A stretch of DNA of 64,000 bases from Rhodococcus koreensis (GTDB lineage Bacteria; Actinomycetota; Actinomycetes; Mycobacteriales; Mycobacteriaceae). The DNA lies in contig NZ_FNSV01000005.1 in NCBI RefSeq assembly GCF_900105905.1, positions 1,798,001 through 1,862,000 on the forward strand, written 5' to 3'. Shown here one piece after another: positions 17,827 to 25,594 of the stretch. Positions within the stretch are counted from its first letter, which is position 1; every line of letters begins with the position of its first letter. The notes below the pieces were generated by a model. It saw nothing but the letters and a program-made list of their open reading frames with translations. It was not told the origin of the DNA and made no database searches. The position numbers were made by a program, and so were the translations under genes.

Positions 17827-17847
17827 TAGCGTGTCGCTGCTTAGTTC
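17826..17847 (+). repeat. Left terminal inverted repeat of the IS630 element
   Basis: GTAGCGTGTCGCTGCTTAGT matches the reverse complement of the right end at GTAG, GTCGC, CT and AGT in the same spacing. The repeat is imperfect, as is common in this family. Confidence 0.7.
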
Positions 17848-17917
17848 CGGCCTGTTTTCGTTGCAAGGTTGTGGCGGCAGACTTCCCCTTCCCCTCTGCC
17901 GGTCAGGACTGTTGTCA

Positions 17918-19059
17918 ATGCCTTCGCAGAAGAAGCGTCCGGTGACGTTGAGCTCGGCTGATCGTGAGTTCTTGGAACGGTTGACCACCACCGGGGTGCA
18001 TCCGGCCTCGATGATCCGGCGGGCCCGGGTGTTGCTGGCACTGGACACCTCGGTCGGGGCGGTCGATGAGAAGAAGGTGATCGCAGCACGGTTGGGGGTC
18101 TCGGGTGAGACGGTGCGGCTGGTGGCCAAGCGGTTCGCTGAAACCGGTCAGGACGTGGAGGCCACGATCGGGCGCAAGCAGCGTGACCTGCCACCGGTGC
18201 CGTCGCAGATCACCGGGGAGGTCGAGGCCAGGTTGATTGCGTTGGCTTGCTCGACGCCGCCGGAGGGTCATGCCCGGTGGTCGCTGCGATTGCTGGAGAA
18301 GCACGTCGCCCTGGTCGAGGACATCCCAGACCTGGACCACTCGACCATCGGCCGGATTTTAAAAAAACGAAACTTCGTCCTCACCTGAAGAAGTGCTGGA
18401 CCATCCCACCAAAAGCGAACGCGGAGTTCGCAGCCCGGATGGAAGATGTTCTGTCGGTCTACGCCCGCCCCCACGATCCCTCACGCCCGGTGGTGTGTAT
18501 GGACGAGAAGCCCTACCAGTTGCTGGCCCATGCTCGCGACCCGATCCCTGCAGCCCCGGGCCGCGACCGGCGAGAGGATTCGGAGTACGTGCGGCACGGG
18601 ACCTGCTCGATCTTCTGCTGGGTCGAGCCCCTGGCCGGCTGGAGGCGTGTCGATGCCCAGCCCCGGCGCACCAAGATCGACTGGGCCCGGCAGGTCAAAG
18701 AGCTTCTGTGCGTGGACTACCCGGACGCGGAGACAGTGGTGCTGGTGATGGACAACCTCAATACCCATGGCATCGGATCGCTCTACGAGGCCTTCGAGCC
18801 GGCCGAGGCGTTCGCGCTCGCGCAGCGACTCGAGATCCACCACACCCCCAAACACGGCTCGTGGCTAAACATTGCCGAGATCGAACTCTCGGTGCTGACC
18901 CGCCAGTGCCTGGACCGTCGCATCGAGGACCTCGAGACCCTGGGCGCCGAACTCGCCGCCTGGCAACGACAGACCAACGCCGATCAACGCCAGGTCCAGT
19001 GGCACTTCACCACCGACGACGCCCGCATCAAACTCCGCCACCTATATCCCAACACTTAG
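17918..19059 (+). CDS. IS630 transposase, two frames joined by -1 frameshift
   Basis: The first frame (ATG 17918, [19 protein letters not shown], ending at 18388) carries the helix-turn-helix DNA-binding part. The second frame, open to 19059, carries the catalytic domain. Reading -1 at T-TTA-AAA (18358-18364) joins TIGRILKK to [15 protein letters not shown], giving the continuous protein typical of the family. The DDE triad is visible as [20 protein letters not shown] and [10 protein letters not shown]. All parts are present, so the element may be active. The first frame alone ends in NFVLT shortly after the slip site. Confidence 0.88.
18358..18364 (+). other. Programmed -1 frameshift site
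   Basis: In the first transposase frame the heptamer reads T TTA AAA, an X-XXY-YYZ slippery sequence, and continues into a run of seven A. Both tRNAs can re-pair one base back, which moves ribosomes into the catalytic frame. A stable stem downstream (GC-rich from 18395) may help. Confidence 0.8.
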
Positions 19060-19073
19060 TGGCGACGGTCTAC
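19052..19073 (-). repeat. Right terminal inverted repeat of the IS630 element
   Basis: Read inward on the minus strand the right end begins GTAGACCGTCGCCACTAAGT, which pairs with the left end apart from about seven mismatches in 21 positions. Confidence 0.7.
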
Positions 19074-19084
19074 TAGTACATCAT

Positions 19085-19100
19085 CTTACTTTGGAGTAAG
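19085..19100. promoter_or_regulatory. Palindromic operator candidate before the acyl-CoA reductase gene
   Basis: CTTACT-TTGG-AGTAAG is a perfect 6-4-6 inverted repeat 8 bp upstream of the ATG at 19109 and 12 bp from the IS630 end. Its core TACT-N4-AGTA recurs upstream of choD (38159-38170). It looks like a TetR-family operator; the regulator is not in this window. Confidence 0.55.
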
Positions 19101-19108
19101 TTCGGGGC

Positions 19109-21103
19109 ATGGCCACCTACCTCGTCGCCGGCGGTACCGGATTCCTGGGTCGGCACGTGCTGCCCCTGATCCTCGACCGCGATGCATCAGCCGAGATCCA
19201 CGTCCTCGTCCGGCGCGCGTCCGTCGCGCGACTGGAGGCACTCGTCGACAGCATGCCCGGCGGCGAACGCGTGCATCCGCTGATCGGTGATCTGACCGAG
19301 CCCGGCCTCGGACTCGGGTCCGCGCCCGCGGCCGACCACGTCCTGCACCTCGGCGCGATCTACGACCTCACGGCCGGCGACGAGCAGGCCGCCACGAACG
19401 TCGACGGCACCCGTTCTGTCATCGCGCTTGCCCGGGAACTGGATGCGACTCTCCACCACGTCTCCTCCATCGCCGTCGCGGGAGATCACGAGGGGCCGTT
19501 CAGGGAAACCGATTTCGATCTCGGCCAGAGCTTCCCCACCCCGTATCACCGCACCAAGTTCGAGGCCGAGAAACTGGTCCGCGACGCCGAGGGCCTGCGC
19601 ACACGCATCTACCGCCCCGCCGCGGTGGTCGGCAGTTCGGTCACCGGCGAGATGGACAAGATCGACGGCCCGTACTATCTCTTCCCCGCCATCGCGGCGC
19701 TCGCGAAACTCCCCGCCGCGCTGCCCGTGGCCGTCCCGCGGATCGGCGCGACCAACGTCGTGCCCGTCGACTACATCGCTGCGGCCGTCGTGGAACTGAT
19801 GACGGCGCCGGGACGGGACGGCCAGACGTTCCACCTCGTCAATCCGCGCCCCCAGCCGGTCCGGGAGATCTACGCCGCGCTCGCCGAGGCGGCAGGCGCA
19901 CCGCACCCCGCGATCGGACTGCCCGGCGAACTCGTCCGCCCGTTCCTCACCCCCACCCCCGACTCCGCCCTCGACGCGGGCCGCAAGGCCGTGCTCGGCG
20001 CACTCGGCATCCCGCCGGTGCTCGTCGAGAACCTGACCCTGCCCACGGTGTTCGACGACCGCGACACCCGGGAGGCGCTGCGCGGCACCGGCATCGAGGT
20101 GCCGCCTTTCGCCTCGTACGCCGGCAGGCTGTGGTCGTACTGGCGCGAGAACCTCGACCCCGACCGGGCGCGCAGGCCCCACCCCGCCGGACCGCTCGTG
20201 GGCAGGCACGTCGTGATCACCGGGGCGTCGTCCGGGATCGGCCGGAGTTCCGCGATCGCGACGGCCCGCAAGGGCGCGAAGGTCATCCTGCTCGCCCGGC
20301 GCACCGCGGAACTCGACGCCGTCGTCGCGGAGATCCGCGCGGCGGGCGGCGAGGCCTACGGCTACCCCTGCGACATCACCGACGACGAGTCGGTCGAACA
20401 CACCGTCAAAGCCGTTCTCGCCGAACACGATCACGTCGACATGCTCGTCAACAACGCGGGTCGTTCGATTCGCCGGGGGCTGTACCACTCCACGGACCGG
20501 TTCCACGATTTCGAACGGACCATGGCCGTCAACTACTTCGGCGCGGTCCGACTCGTTCTCGCCTTCCTCCCCCAGATGCGCGAGCGGCGGTTCGGCCACA
20601 TCGTCAACATCAGCAGCGCCGGGGTCCAGGGCGCGACCCCGCGGTTCGCCGCCTACGTCGCCAGCAAATCGGCCCTCGACGGATTCACCGACGTCGCGGC
20701 ATCCGAAACCCTCTCGGACGGAATCACGTTCACCACCATCCACATGCCGCTGGTCGAGACGCCGATGATCGCGCCCACCGGCCGGTACAACATCGGGCCG
20801 ATCACGTCCCCGGAGAAGGCGGCCGCCATGGTCGTTCGTGCGCTGATCGAACGCCCCAAACGCATCGACGTCCCGACCGGCACGCTCGGTGAACTCGGCC
20901 ACGTCTTCGCACCGGCGGTCAAGGACCGCGTGATGCACCAGATGTATCGCATGTTCCCCGATTCACCGGCCGCGAAGGGAACGAGCACGGACGACGCGAC
21001 GCCGGCCCCTCGGCGCACGCCGGAACCCCGGCACCACACGTCGTCGGTGCTCGGCCGCGCCGCCCGGAAGGTCGGAAGGCTGGTGCCCGGCACCCACTGG
21101 TGA
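19109..21103 (+). CDS. acrA1: Two-domain fatty acyl-CoA reductase (AcrA1/Fcr type)
   Basis: A 664-residue fusion of two Rossmann reductase domains. The first (about 1-350) is an extended SDR/NAD-binding-4 domain with GGTGFLG at 8-14 and YHRTK at 146-150. The second (about 362-610) is a classical SDR with TGASSGIG at 371-378, NNAG at 448-451 and YVASK at 516-520. This arrangement is that of the alcohol-forming acyl-CoA reductases of wax-ester makers and of mycobacterial AcrA1 (Rv3391), which reduce acyl-CoA to aldehyde and on to alcohol. A proline/arginine-rich tail follows. The IS630 element lies just upstream, so its original promoter context has been altered. Confidence 0.87.
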   Translation: MATYLVAGGTGFLGRHVLPLILDRDASAEIHVLVRRASVARLEALVDSMPGGERVHPLIGDLTEPGLGLGSAPAADHVLHLGAIYDLTAGDEQAATNVDGTRSVIALARELDATLHHVSSIAVAGDHEGPFRETDFDLGQSFPTPYHRTKFEAEKLVRDAEGLRTRIYRPAAVVGSSVTGEMDKIDGPYYLFPAIAALAKLPAALPVAVPRIGATNVVPVDYIAAAVVELMTAPGRDGQTFHLVNPRPQPVREIYAALAEAAGAPHPAIGLPGELVRPFLTPTPDSALDAGRKAVLGALGIPPVLVENLTLPTVFDDRDTREALRGTGIEVPPFASYAGRLWSYWRENLDPDRARRPHPAGPLVGRHVVITGASSGIGRSSAIATARKGAKVILLARRTAELDAVVAEIRAAGGEAYGYPCDITDDESVEHTVKAVLAEHDHVDMLVNNAGRSIRRGLYHSTDRFHDFERTMAVNYFGAVRLVLAFLPQMRERRFGHIVNISSAGVQGATPRFAAYVASKSALDGFTDVAASETLSDGITFTTIHMPLVETPMIAPTGRYNIGPITSPEKAAAMVVRALIERPKRIDVPTGTLGELGHVFAPAVKDRVMHQMYRMFPDSPAAKGTSTDDATPAPRRTPEPRHHTSSVLGRAARKVGRLVPGTHW

Positions 21104-21108
21104 CCGCC

Positions 21109-21987
21109 TCAGGGGGTGAGGGCGCGAACTCCGGTGGCAATGACGGGCCGCACCGGCTTCGGCGCCGCCCCGCAACTCGCCGGCCGCGGCGGCAGTTCCC
21201 ACTCCTCGAGGTCGACGACCCAGCGACGCCCGTCGCGATGGGTGACAACCGAATTCGCGTCCACCGTCAGCTCGTCGGCGGTGGCGTCCACCAGATCGCG
21301 GACGGCGAGTTCCGCCACCTGCCCCTGGGTGTCCCAGCAACTGCGGCCGCGCAGCCCGGTCCGGTACACCTCGCCCCGGGCGGCGGCGCGGACCGCGTCG
21401 ATGCTCTGCTGCACCGACAGCCGGCCGTACGTGTAGCCCGTCGGCAGCAGGATCAGCGACGGCGCGAAACGATGCCCGCCCGTGTGCGAGCACTCCCACA
21501 CCGCGTCGCCGAACTCCGCGGTCAGACCGGCCGCGACCGGCCGCCCGAGCACGGCGCAGCACTGATCTCTCTTCCCGTGCGCGCACACCAGGGCGACGGG
21601 GTCCGTCACCGGCGTGCCCAGACCGGGTGCGGGCCCCGCGACCAGACCGAGGTCCAGGTCGAACAGGTCCTCCGGGTAGCCGATCTCGAGCCGCTCGCAC
21701 CACGACCGCGTGGGGTGCGACTGTGCCAGCAGCACCGTTCGCCGATCCGGTGACGCGGTGCCGCGGCCAGGCCTCCGGATGAACATGATCCGCACCCCGG
21801 CGGCGTCGGCGCGGGCGTCGAGTTCGCGGGCCAGGTCCGTGCCGAGCGCCGCGCCGTCGAGCACGTCCCGGCCCCACGCTCCGGGGAATTCCAGGCACAC
21901 CCAGCCCCTGACGTGCGCAGCGGTGCCCGCGAGGGGTTCGTCGGTCGCGGACAGCGCGGAGCAGGTGGCGGTGATCGTGTCAGGCAC
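21109..21987 (-). CDS. Sucrase/ferredoxin-like [2Fe-2S] protein
   Basis: A 292-residue member of the Suc-Fer-like family, with a thioredoxin-fold ferredoxin domain. The cluster-type cysteines are in CAHGKRDQCC (C135, C143, C144) and the following WECSHTGGHRFAP motif (C166), both diagnostic of the family. The N-terminal C-S-A-L segment also matches related proteins. The function in bacteria is unknown; an electron-transfer or redox role is inferred from the cluster. It converges on the acyl-CoA reductase gene with only 5 bp between stops. Confidence 0.85.
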   Translation of the reverse strand: MPDTITATCSALSATDEPLAGTAAHVRGWVCLEFPGAWGRDVLDGAALGTDLARELDARADAAGVRIMFIRRPGRGTASPDRRTVLLAQSHPTRSWCERLEIGYPEDLFDLDLGLVAGPAPGLGTPVTDPVALVCAHGKRDQCCAVLGRPVAAGLTAEFGDAVWECSHTGGHRFAPSLILLPTGYTYGRLSVQQSIDAVRAAARGEVYRTGLRGRSCWDTQGQVAELAVRDLVDATADELTVDANSVVTHRDGRRWVVDLEEWELPPRPASCGAAPKPVRPVIATGVRALTP

Positions 21988-22016
21988 GCTGCCATTGTGT
22001 CAGTAGCGGAAATCGG

Positions 22017-22595
22017 TCAGTCGTGGAACTTCCTGCGCTCCGCCAGCTGCTGGACGAACTTCTCGATGCGGCGGGCACGCGTCTCCGGGCGTTTGGCGTC
22101 CTGCAGGCGGTAGTAGACGGCGTACCGGTTGTGGCTGTCGAGTGTCGCGTAGAAGGCCTCGGCCTCGGGATTCCGCGCGAGGGCGTCCGGGAAGTCCTGC
22201 GGCATCTCCGCCGCCTTCTGTCCTGCGTACGCGCGGTCCCAGCGGCCGTCCGCCCTGGCCCGCTCGACTTCGGCCACGCCCGCGGGCTCGAGGAGACCGG
22301 CCTCGGCGAGTTTCTCCGCGAACTCGCGGTTCCGCTTGGACCACGGACTCCGCGACGACCGCGGGGTGAACCGCTGCACGAAGAAGTCGTCGTCGACACG
22401 GCGCACCTGGCTGTCGATCCAGCCGTAGCACAGCGCGACCTCCAGAGCCCGGTCGTAGTCGATCGACGACTGCGCCGATCCCTTCTTGGCCATCTTCAGC
22501 CAGATACCGGGCGAGGAGGCGTGATGGGCGGCGAGCCACTCCCGGAACTCGGCCTGGCCGGTGAAGTACTCGACGCTCAACTCGGCAGCACCCAT
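22017..22595 (-). CDS. YdeI/OmdA-domain protein
   Basis: A 192-residue bacteriocin-protection/OmpD-associated (OmdA/YdeI) domain protein. It contains SPGIWLKMAKKGS, the family core ALEVALCYGWIDSQVR and the motif RSPWSKRNREFAEKL. It ends with a basic helical segment (RPETRARRIEKFVQQL). The biochemical role of the family is not established. It is a single gene 29 bp downstream of the sucrase-ferredoxin gene start and in the same direction as its neighbours. Confidence 0.87.
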   Translation of the reverse strand: MGAAELSVEYFTGQAEFREWLAAHHASSPGIWLKMAKKGSAQSSIDYDRALEVALCYGWIDSQVRRVDDDFFVQRFTPRSSRSPWSKRNREFAEKLAEAGLLEPAGVAEVERARADGRWDRAYAGQKAAEMPQDFPDALARNPEAEAFYATLDSHNRYAVYYRLQDAKRPETRARRIEKFVQQLAERRKFHD

Positions 22596-22605
22596 GCGCC
22601 TGAAT

Positions 22606-23118
22606 CTAGCGGGAGAACAGCTTTCCCGCCCAGACCCTCACGAATCCCTGGGACAGGTACCCGAGCGCACCGAGCGCCAGCACCCATTTGGTGACGCTGA
22701 CCGCGGTGGTGGCCCGCACGGTCGCGTCGGTGATGTGCTCACGGTGGGACAGCAGGTATAGCCCGACGACGTTCTCGGCGTAGTCGCCCGCCGCCGAGAT
22801 CACCGGCACCGCCGCCAGCACCCTCCGCGTTCTCGGCGACAGCGGGGTCAGTTCCGCCAACCGCCGGGCGCCCGTGCGCAGCGCGACGGCGTAGATCAGC
22901 GGGTGGACGAAGTCCGGGTAGTAGTGGCTGCGGTAGCGCGCCGTGTCGGAGTCGGTCATTCCGTCGAGGATCGCCGTGTAGTCCCGGGCGGAGCGGGCCG
23001 TCTGGATCTCGGCGAGCCGGGGTGCCACGGGACCGAGCAGGCGGATGATGTTCGCCTGCGAGATCACGAATGCTGCGGACCAGCCGAGGAGTCTGCGGTC
23101 GAGTGCGGTGAGCGCCAT
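22606..23118 (-). CDS. Conserved membrane protein of unknown function
   Basis: A 170-residue protein from ATG 23118, which is preceded by AGGA. Hydrophobic segments lie at about 10-28 (LLGWSAAFVISQANII), 99-122 (AAVPVISAAGDYAENVVGLY) and 142-162 (TKWVLALGALGYLSQGF), separated by an acidic/tyrosine-rich loop (DTARYRSHYYPDFVHP). I do not recognise the family. The longer open frame upstream of 23118 lies inside the R2lox gene and is not real. Ten bases separate its stop from the YdeI-like gene start. Confidence 0.72.
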   Translation of the reverse strand: MALTALDRRLLGWSAAFVISQANIIRLLGPVAPRLAEIQTARSARDYTAILDGMTDSDTARYRSHYYPDFVHPLIYAVALRTGARRLAELTPLSPRTRRVLAAVPVISAAGDYAENVVGLYLLSHREHITDATVRATTAVSVTKWVLALGALGYLSQGFVRVWAGKLFSR

Positions 23119-23153
23119 GAGCAGATCCTGCCATTGCCACCGCGCAGTGTGTC

Positions 23154-24128
23154 TCAGCCGGCGGCCTCGGACATCGCCTTGGCGTCCTCCTCGCCGAACT
23201 TCTCCTCGAGCGCCTCGGGCGAGTAGTCCAGGTCGATCTCCTCGACCGGGCGTCCGCGCGCGGATTCGATCGCCCCCAGCCTGCGCTGCGCCCGGTCCGC
23301 GGCATACGCGATGAACTCCTGTTCGTCGAGCCCGTACGGCTGGACCTCGAATTGCTTGTTGACCCAGTCGATCATGCCCAGCGCCAACGGCATCAACTCC
23401 GCCATCCGCTCCTGGACCACGCCCCAGTTGCCGTCGTCGGCGGCGACGTGCCTGCGGCAGGTGAACGTCCCCCACGCCATGTGGCGTCGTTCGTCGTCGC
23501 CGATCCTGCGGACGAGTTCCTGCATTCCCGGCAGGATTCCGCGCGTCGTGCACACCTTCTGCCACGCGTAGTACCCGGTGAGCGCGAGACTGCCCTCGAT
23601 GACGTGGTTGTAGGTGACGCTGGCCCGCACCTGATTGGCCGGGCTGGGATCGGTCTCGAGGACCTTCAGCGATCCCGGCAACTCCTCGTAGAACAACTGC
23701 CGGTAAAACGGGTTCTCGGCGACGAAGGGGTGCAGGTCCCGGGTCAGGCCCACCGCATCCATCCACAACCGGAACACCTGGGTGTGCTTGGCCTCCTCGA
23801 AACAGAACTGCGTCAGATACATCTCGTCGCCGAAACGCCCCTCGGCGGCCATCGCCTTCATGAACGGCTGGATGTCCTCGGTGACCGCTTCCTCACCGGC
23901 GATGAACTGCGCGACCAGATACGTGGAGTTGCGCTGCTGCTCCGAGTTCAGCCCCTCCCAGTCCTCCGCGTCCCGGCTGAAGTCGAGGTCCGTGGGGTTC
24001 CAGAACTTGGCGTTGCCCTTCGTAAACAGCCGCAACGGGAACGCGTCCCAGTTGAGTCCCCCGTCGCGGAGCGAGCTGAACCCTTGCCTGCCGGGCGCGT
24101 AGGGACGTCCGGGCGTGAGTGTCGACAT
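23154..24128 (-). CDS. R2-like ligand-binding oxidase (R2lox)
   Basis: A 324-residue ferritin-fold protein like M. tuberculosis Rv0233, with a mixed Mn/Fe centre, a bound fatty-acid-like ligand and a Val-Tyr ether crosslink. All known positions are present at a constant offset of 11 from the mycobacterial protein as I remember it: E79 and V82 (AGEEAVTED), E112 and H115 (FEEAKH), Y173 and E178 (VTYNHVIEG), E213 and H216 (DDERRH). The radical-site tyrosine typical of ribonucleotide reductase R2 is not evident, and no nrdE gene is nearby. The natural reaction is unknown. A C-terminal acidic tail follows the fold. Confidence 0.92.
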   Translation of the reverse strand: MSTLTPGRPYAPGRQGFSSLRDGGLNWDAFPLRLFTKGNAKFWNPTDLDFSRDAEDWEGLNSEQQRNSTYLVAQFIAGEEAVTEDIQPFMKAMAAEGRFGDEMYLTQFCFEEAKHTQVFRLWMDAVGLTRDLHPFVAENPFYRQLFYEELPGSLKVLETDPSPANQVRASVTYNHVIEGSLALTGYYAWQKVCTTRGILPGMQELVRRIGDDERRHMAWGTFTCRRHVAADDGNWGVVQERMAELMPLALGMIDWVNKQFEVQPYGLDEQEFIAYAADRAQRRLGAIESARGRPVEEIDLDYSPEALEEKFGEEDAKAMSEAAG

Positions 24129-24220
24129 CGTGGGTCCTTCTTCCTCGTTCCGAGCCCCCTCTTTCCGTTTCCACGCTAGTCCTGTCGAGGCCGCTGCGGT
24201 TTACATTTTCGGACTTTTTG

Positions 24221-25006
24221 TCAGCTCGCCTGGGGCTGCATCAGAAACGGCAGGACCTGCGCCGCGAACTCGCCGTACCGGTCGCGGTGAATGCTGTGCC
24301 CGCCGGGAAACACCACCACCCGGCACTTCGGTATCGCCGCGACCGCGGACTCGAGCTTGTGCGGGTCGACCATCCCGCCCGGTCCACCGCGCAGGATGAG
24401 CGTGTCGGCCTCGATGCCCGGCAATCGGTCCCACCACAACGGATCCGGGCGGCGGAACTGTTCGATCGCGGAGCCCGTCATCGACCGGTCGAAGGCGAAC
24501 ACGGCCCGCGGATGCCGGATGACGCTCGTCGTCGCGTGCCAGAGTTCCGGCAGCGACGGCAGCCGGTTCGCGAACACCTGTTCCGGGTCACCGGGACGCA
24601 ACGGGAGCGGGGCCTCCTCGATCACCAGCCGGCGGACCAGTCCGGGTCGGGCCTGCGCCGCGAGCGACGCGGCATGACCGCCGAGCGAGTGCCCCACGAG
24701 ATCCACCCTCGTCAGCCCCAGGTTGTCGCACACCTCCACCACGTCGGCGCCGAACTCCTCGAACTGGTACGACGCGGCGCGGGCACTGCGACCGTGCCCC
24801 CGCAGATCCGGGACGAGAACGCGTCGCCCGCGGGCGACGAGTGCGCGGGCGAATCTGTGCCAGGTGCCGCCGTCACCGCCCATCCCGTGCACCAGCACCA
24901 CCGGCACGGGAGGGACGTCCGCCGACCCCGCCACCGACGGCTCACCGCTGTCCCGGTAGGCGATCTCGATGCCGGTGCGCGTCGGGGTAGTCCTGCTCGT
25001 CTCCAC
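24221..25006 (-). CDS. Alpha/beta-fold hydrolase
   Basis: A 261-residue hydrolase. The oxyanion region is VVLVHGMGGDGGTW, the nucleophile elbow is GHSLGGH, and VPDLRGHGRSARA and a late histidine in PGGHSIHRD complete the typical catalytic frame. The family covers esterases, epoxide hydrolases and C-C bond hydrolases; the substrate cannot be assigned. It is in the same direction as R2lox, 92 bp downstream of the VOC gene's opposite end, and probably expressed on its own. Confidence 0.88.
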   Translation of the reverse strand: METSRTTPTRTGIEIAYRDSGEPSVAGSADVPPVPVVLVHGMGGDGGTWHRFARALVARGRRVLVPDLRGHGRSARAASYQFEEFGADVVEVCDNLGLTRVDLVGHSLGGHAASLAAQARPGLVRRLVIEEAPLPLRPGDPEQVFANRLPSLPELWHATTSVIRHPRAVFAFDRSMTGSAIEQFRRPDPLWWDRLPGIEADTLILRGGPGGMVDPHKLESAVAAIPKCRVVVFPGGHSIHRDRYGEFAAQVLPFLMQPQAS

Positions 25007-25046
25007 GAGAGTCCAGACTAGCGAGCACCGGCAACCCGGCCGCGGA

Positions 25047-25430
25047 CTACCGGCCCGACCCGTACGGGCGGGTGATGATCTCCAGGTAGTGTCCGGACGG
25101 GTCGAGGAAGTAGACGCCCCGGCCGCCGTCGTTGGTGTTGATGGTGCCCGGCAGCGTCTGCCGCGGATCCGCCCAGTGGTCGAGACCCCACTCGACGATC
25201 AGGCCGTAGATCCGGTCGAAGTCGTCCTCCCCGACGAGGAACGCGTAGTGCTGCGGCTGGAATTCGATCGGTGGTTCCGCGAAGTCGAGAGACACCCCGT
25301 TGTCGAGGGCGACCGCCAGGAAATGTCCGGCGGGCACGGCGTCCGGCAGCCCGAACAGCGTGGTGAAGAAGGTCGCCGACTCCTGCTTGTCCTTGGCGGC
25401 GACGATGGTGTGGTTAAAGGAAATGGTCAC
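25047..25430 (-). CDS. VOC-superfamily (glyoxalase/dioxygenase-like) protein
   Basis: A 127-residue single-domain vicinal-oxygen-chelate protein from the GTG at 25430 (MTISFNHTIVAAKDKQESA), preceded by AAAGGG. Two beta-alpha-beta-beta-beta units are visible. Possible metal ligands are H7, the glutamate in HYLEI near the C-terminus and the region DPSGHYLE. It resembles the glyoxalase-like proteins often annotated as VOC family; the substrate is unknown. The open frame runs to 25583, but the upstream part has no family similarity. Confidence 0.83.
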   Translation of the reverse strand: MTISFNHTIVAAKDKQESATFFTTLFGLPDAVPAGHFLAVALDNGVSLDFAEPPIEFQPQHYAFLVGEDDFDRIYGLIVEWGLDHWADPRQTLPGTINTNDGGRGVYFLDPSGHYLEIITRPYGSGR

Positions 25431-25594
25431 ATTCGACCCTTTCGGGATATGCCACGAGCCGACGACGCGACTGTGGCCGGCCTCCATGCCTGACGCTGTC
25501 CGCCACCGGCACGCGACCCTCTGCACAGCAAAGCATTTCGGACGGCCGGTCCGCAAGCAATGCCTGCGCGCGTCCTGTGTCACTCATGGAGGTG

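Larger units (their letters stand above)
17826..19073 (+). mobile_element. IS630-family insertion sequence
   Basis: A 1.25-kb element with imperfect terminal inverted repeats, flanked by a TA duplication (17824-17825 and 19074-19075), the target site rule of the IS630/Tc1-mariner group. It encodes one DDE transposase read through a -1 frameshift. It sits exactly in the TAG stop of the upstream mmpL gene and regenerates it, so neither flanking protein is damaged. Removing the element in silico leaves only 32 nt between mmpL and the acyl-CoA reductase gene. Confidence 0.9.

Noticed and set aside
17826..19073. IS630 transposase as a pseudogene broken by frameshift
   Set aside because: A correctly phased slippery heptamer joins the frames seamlessly, so programmed frameshifting is the better explanation.
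19187..20938. 583-codon minus-strand frame opposite the acyl-CoA reductase
   Set aside because: It is antisense to a gene with two complete SDR domains and has no recognisable motif of its own.
22606..23766. 386-codon minus-strand frame
   Set aside because: Only the part from ATG 23118 is protein-like; the upstream half overlaps the R2lox gene in another frame.
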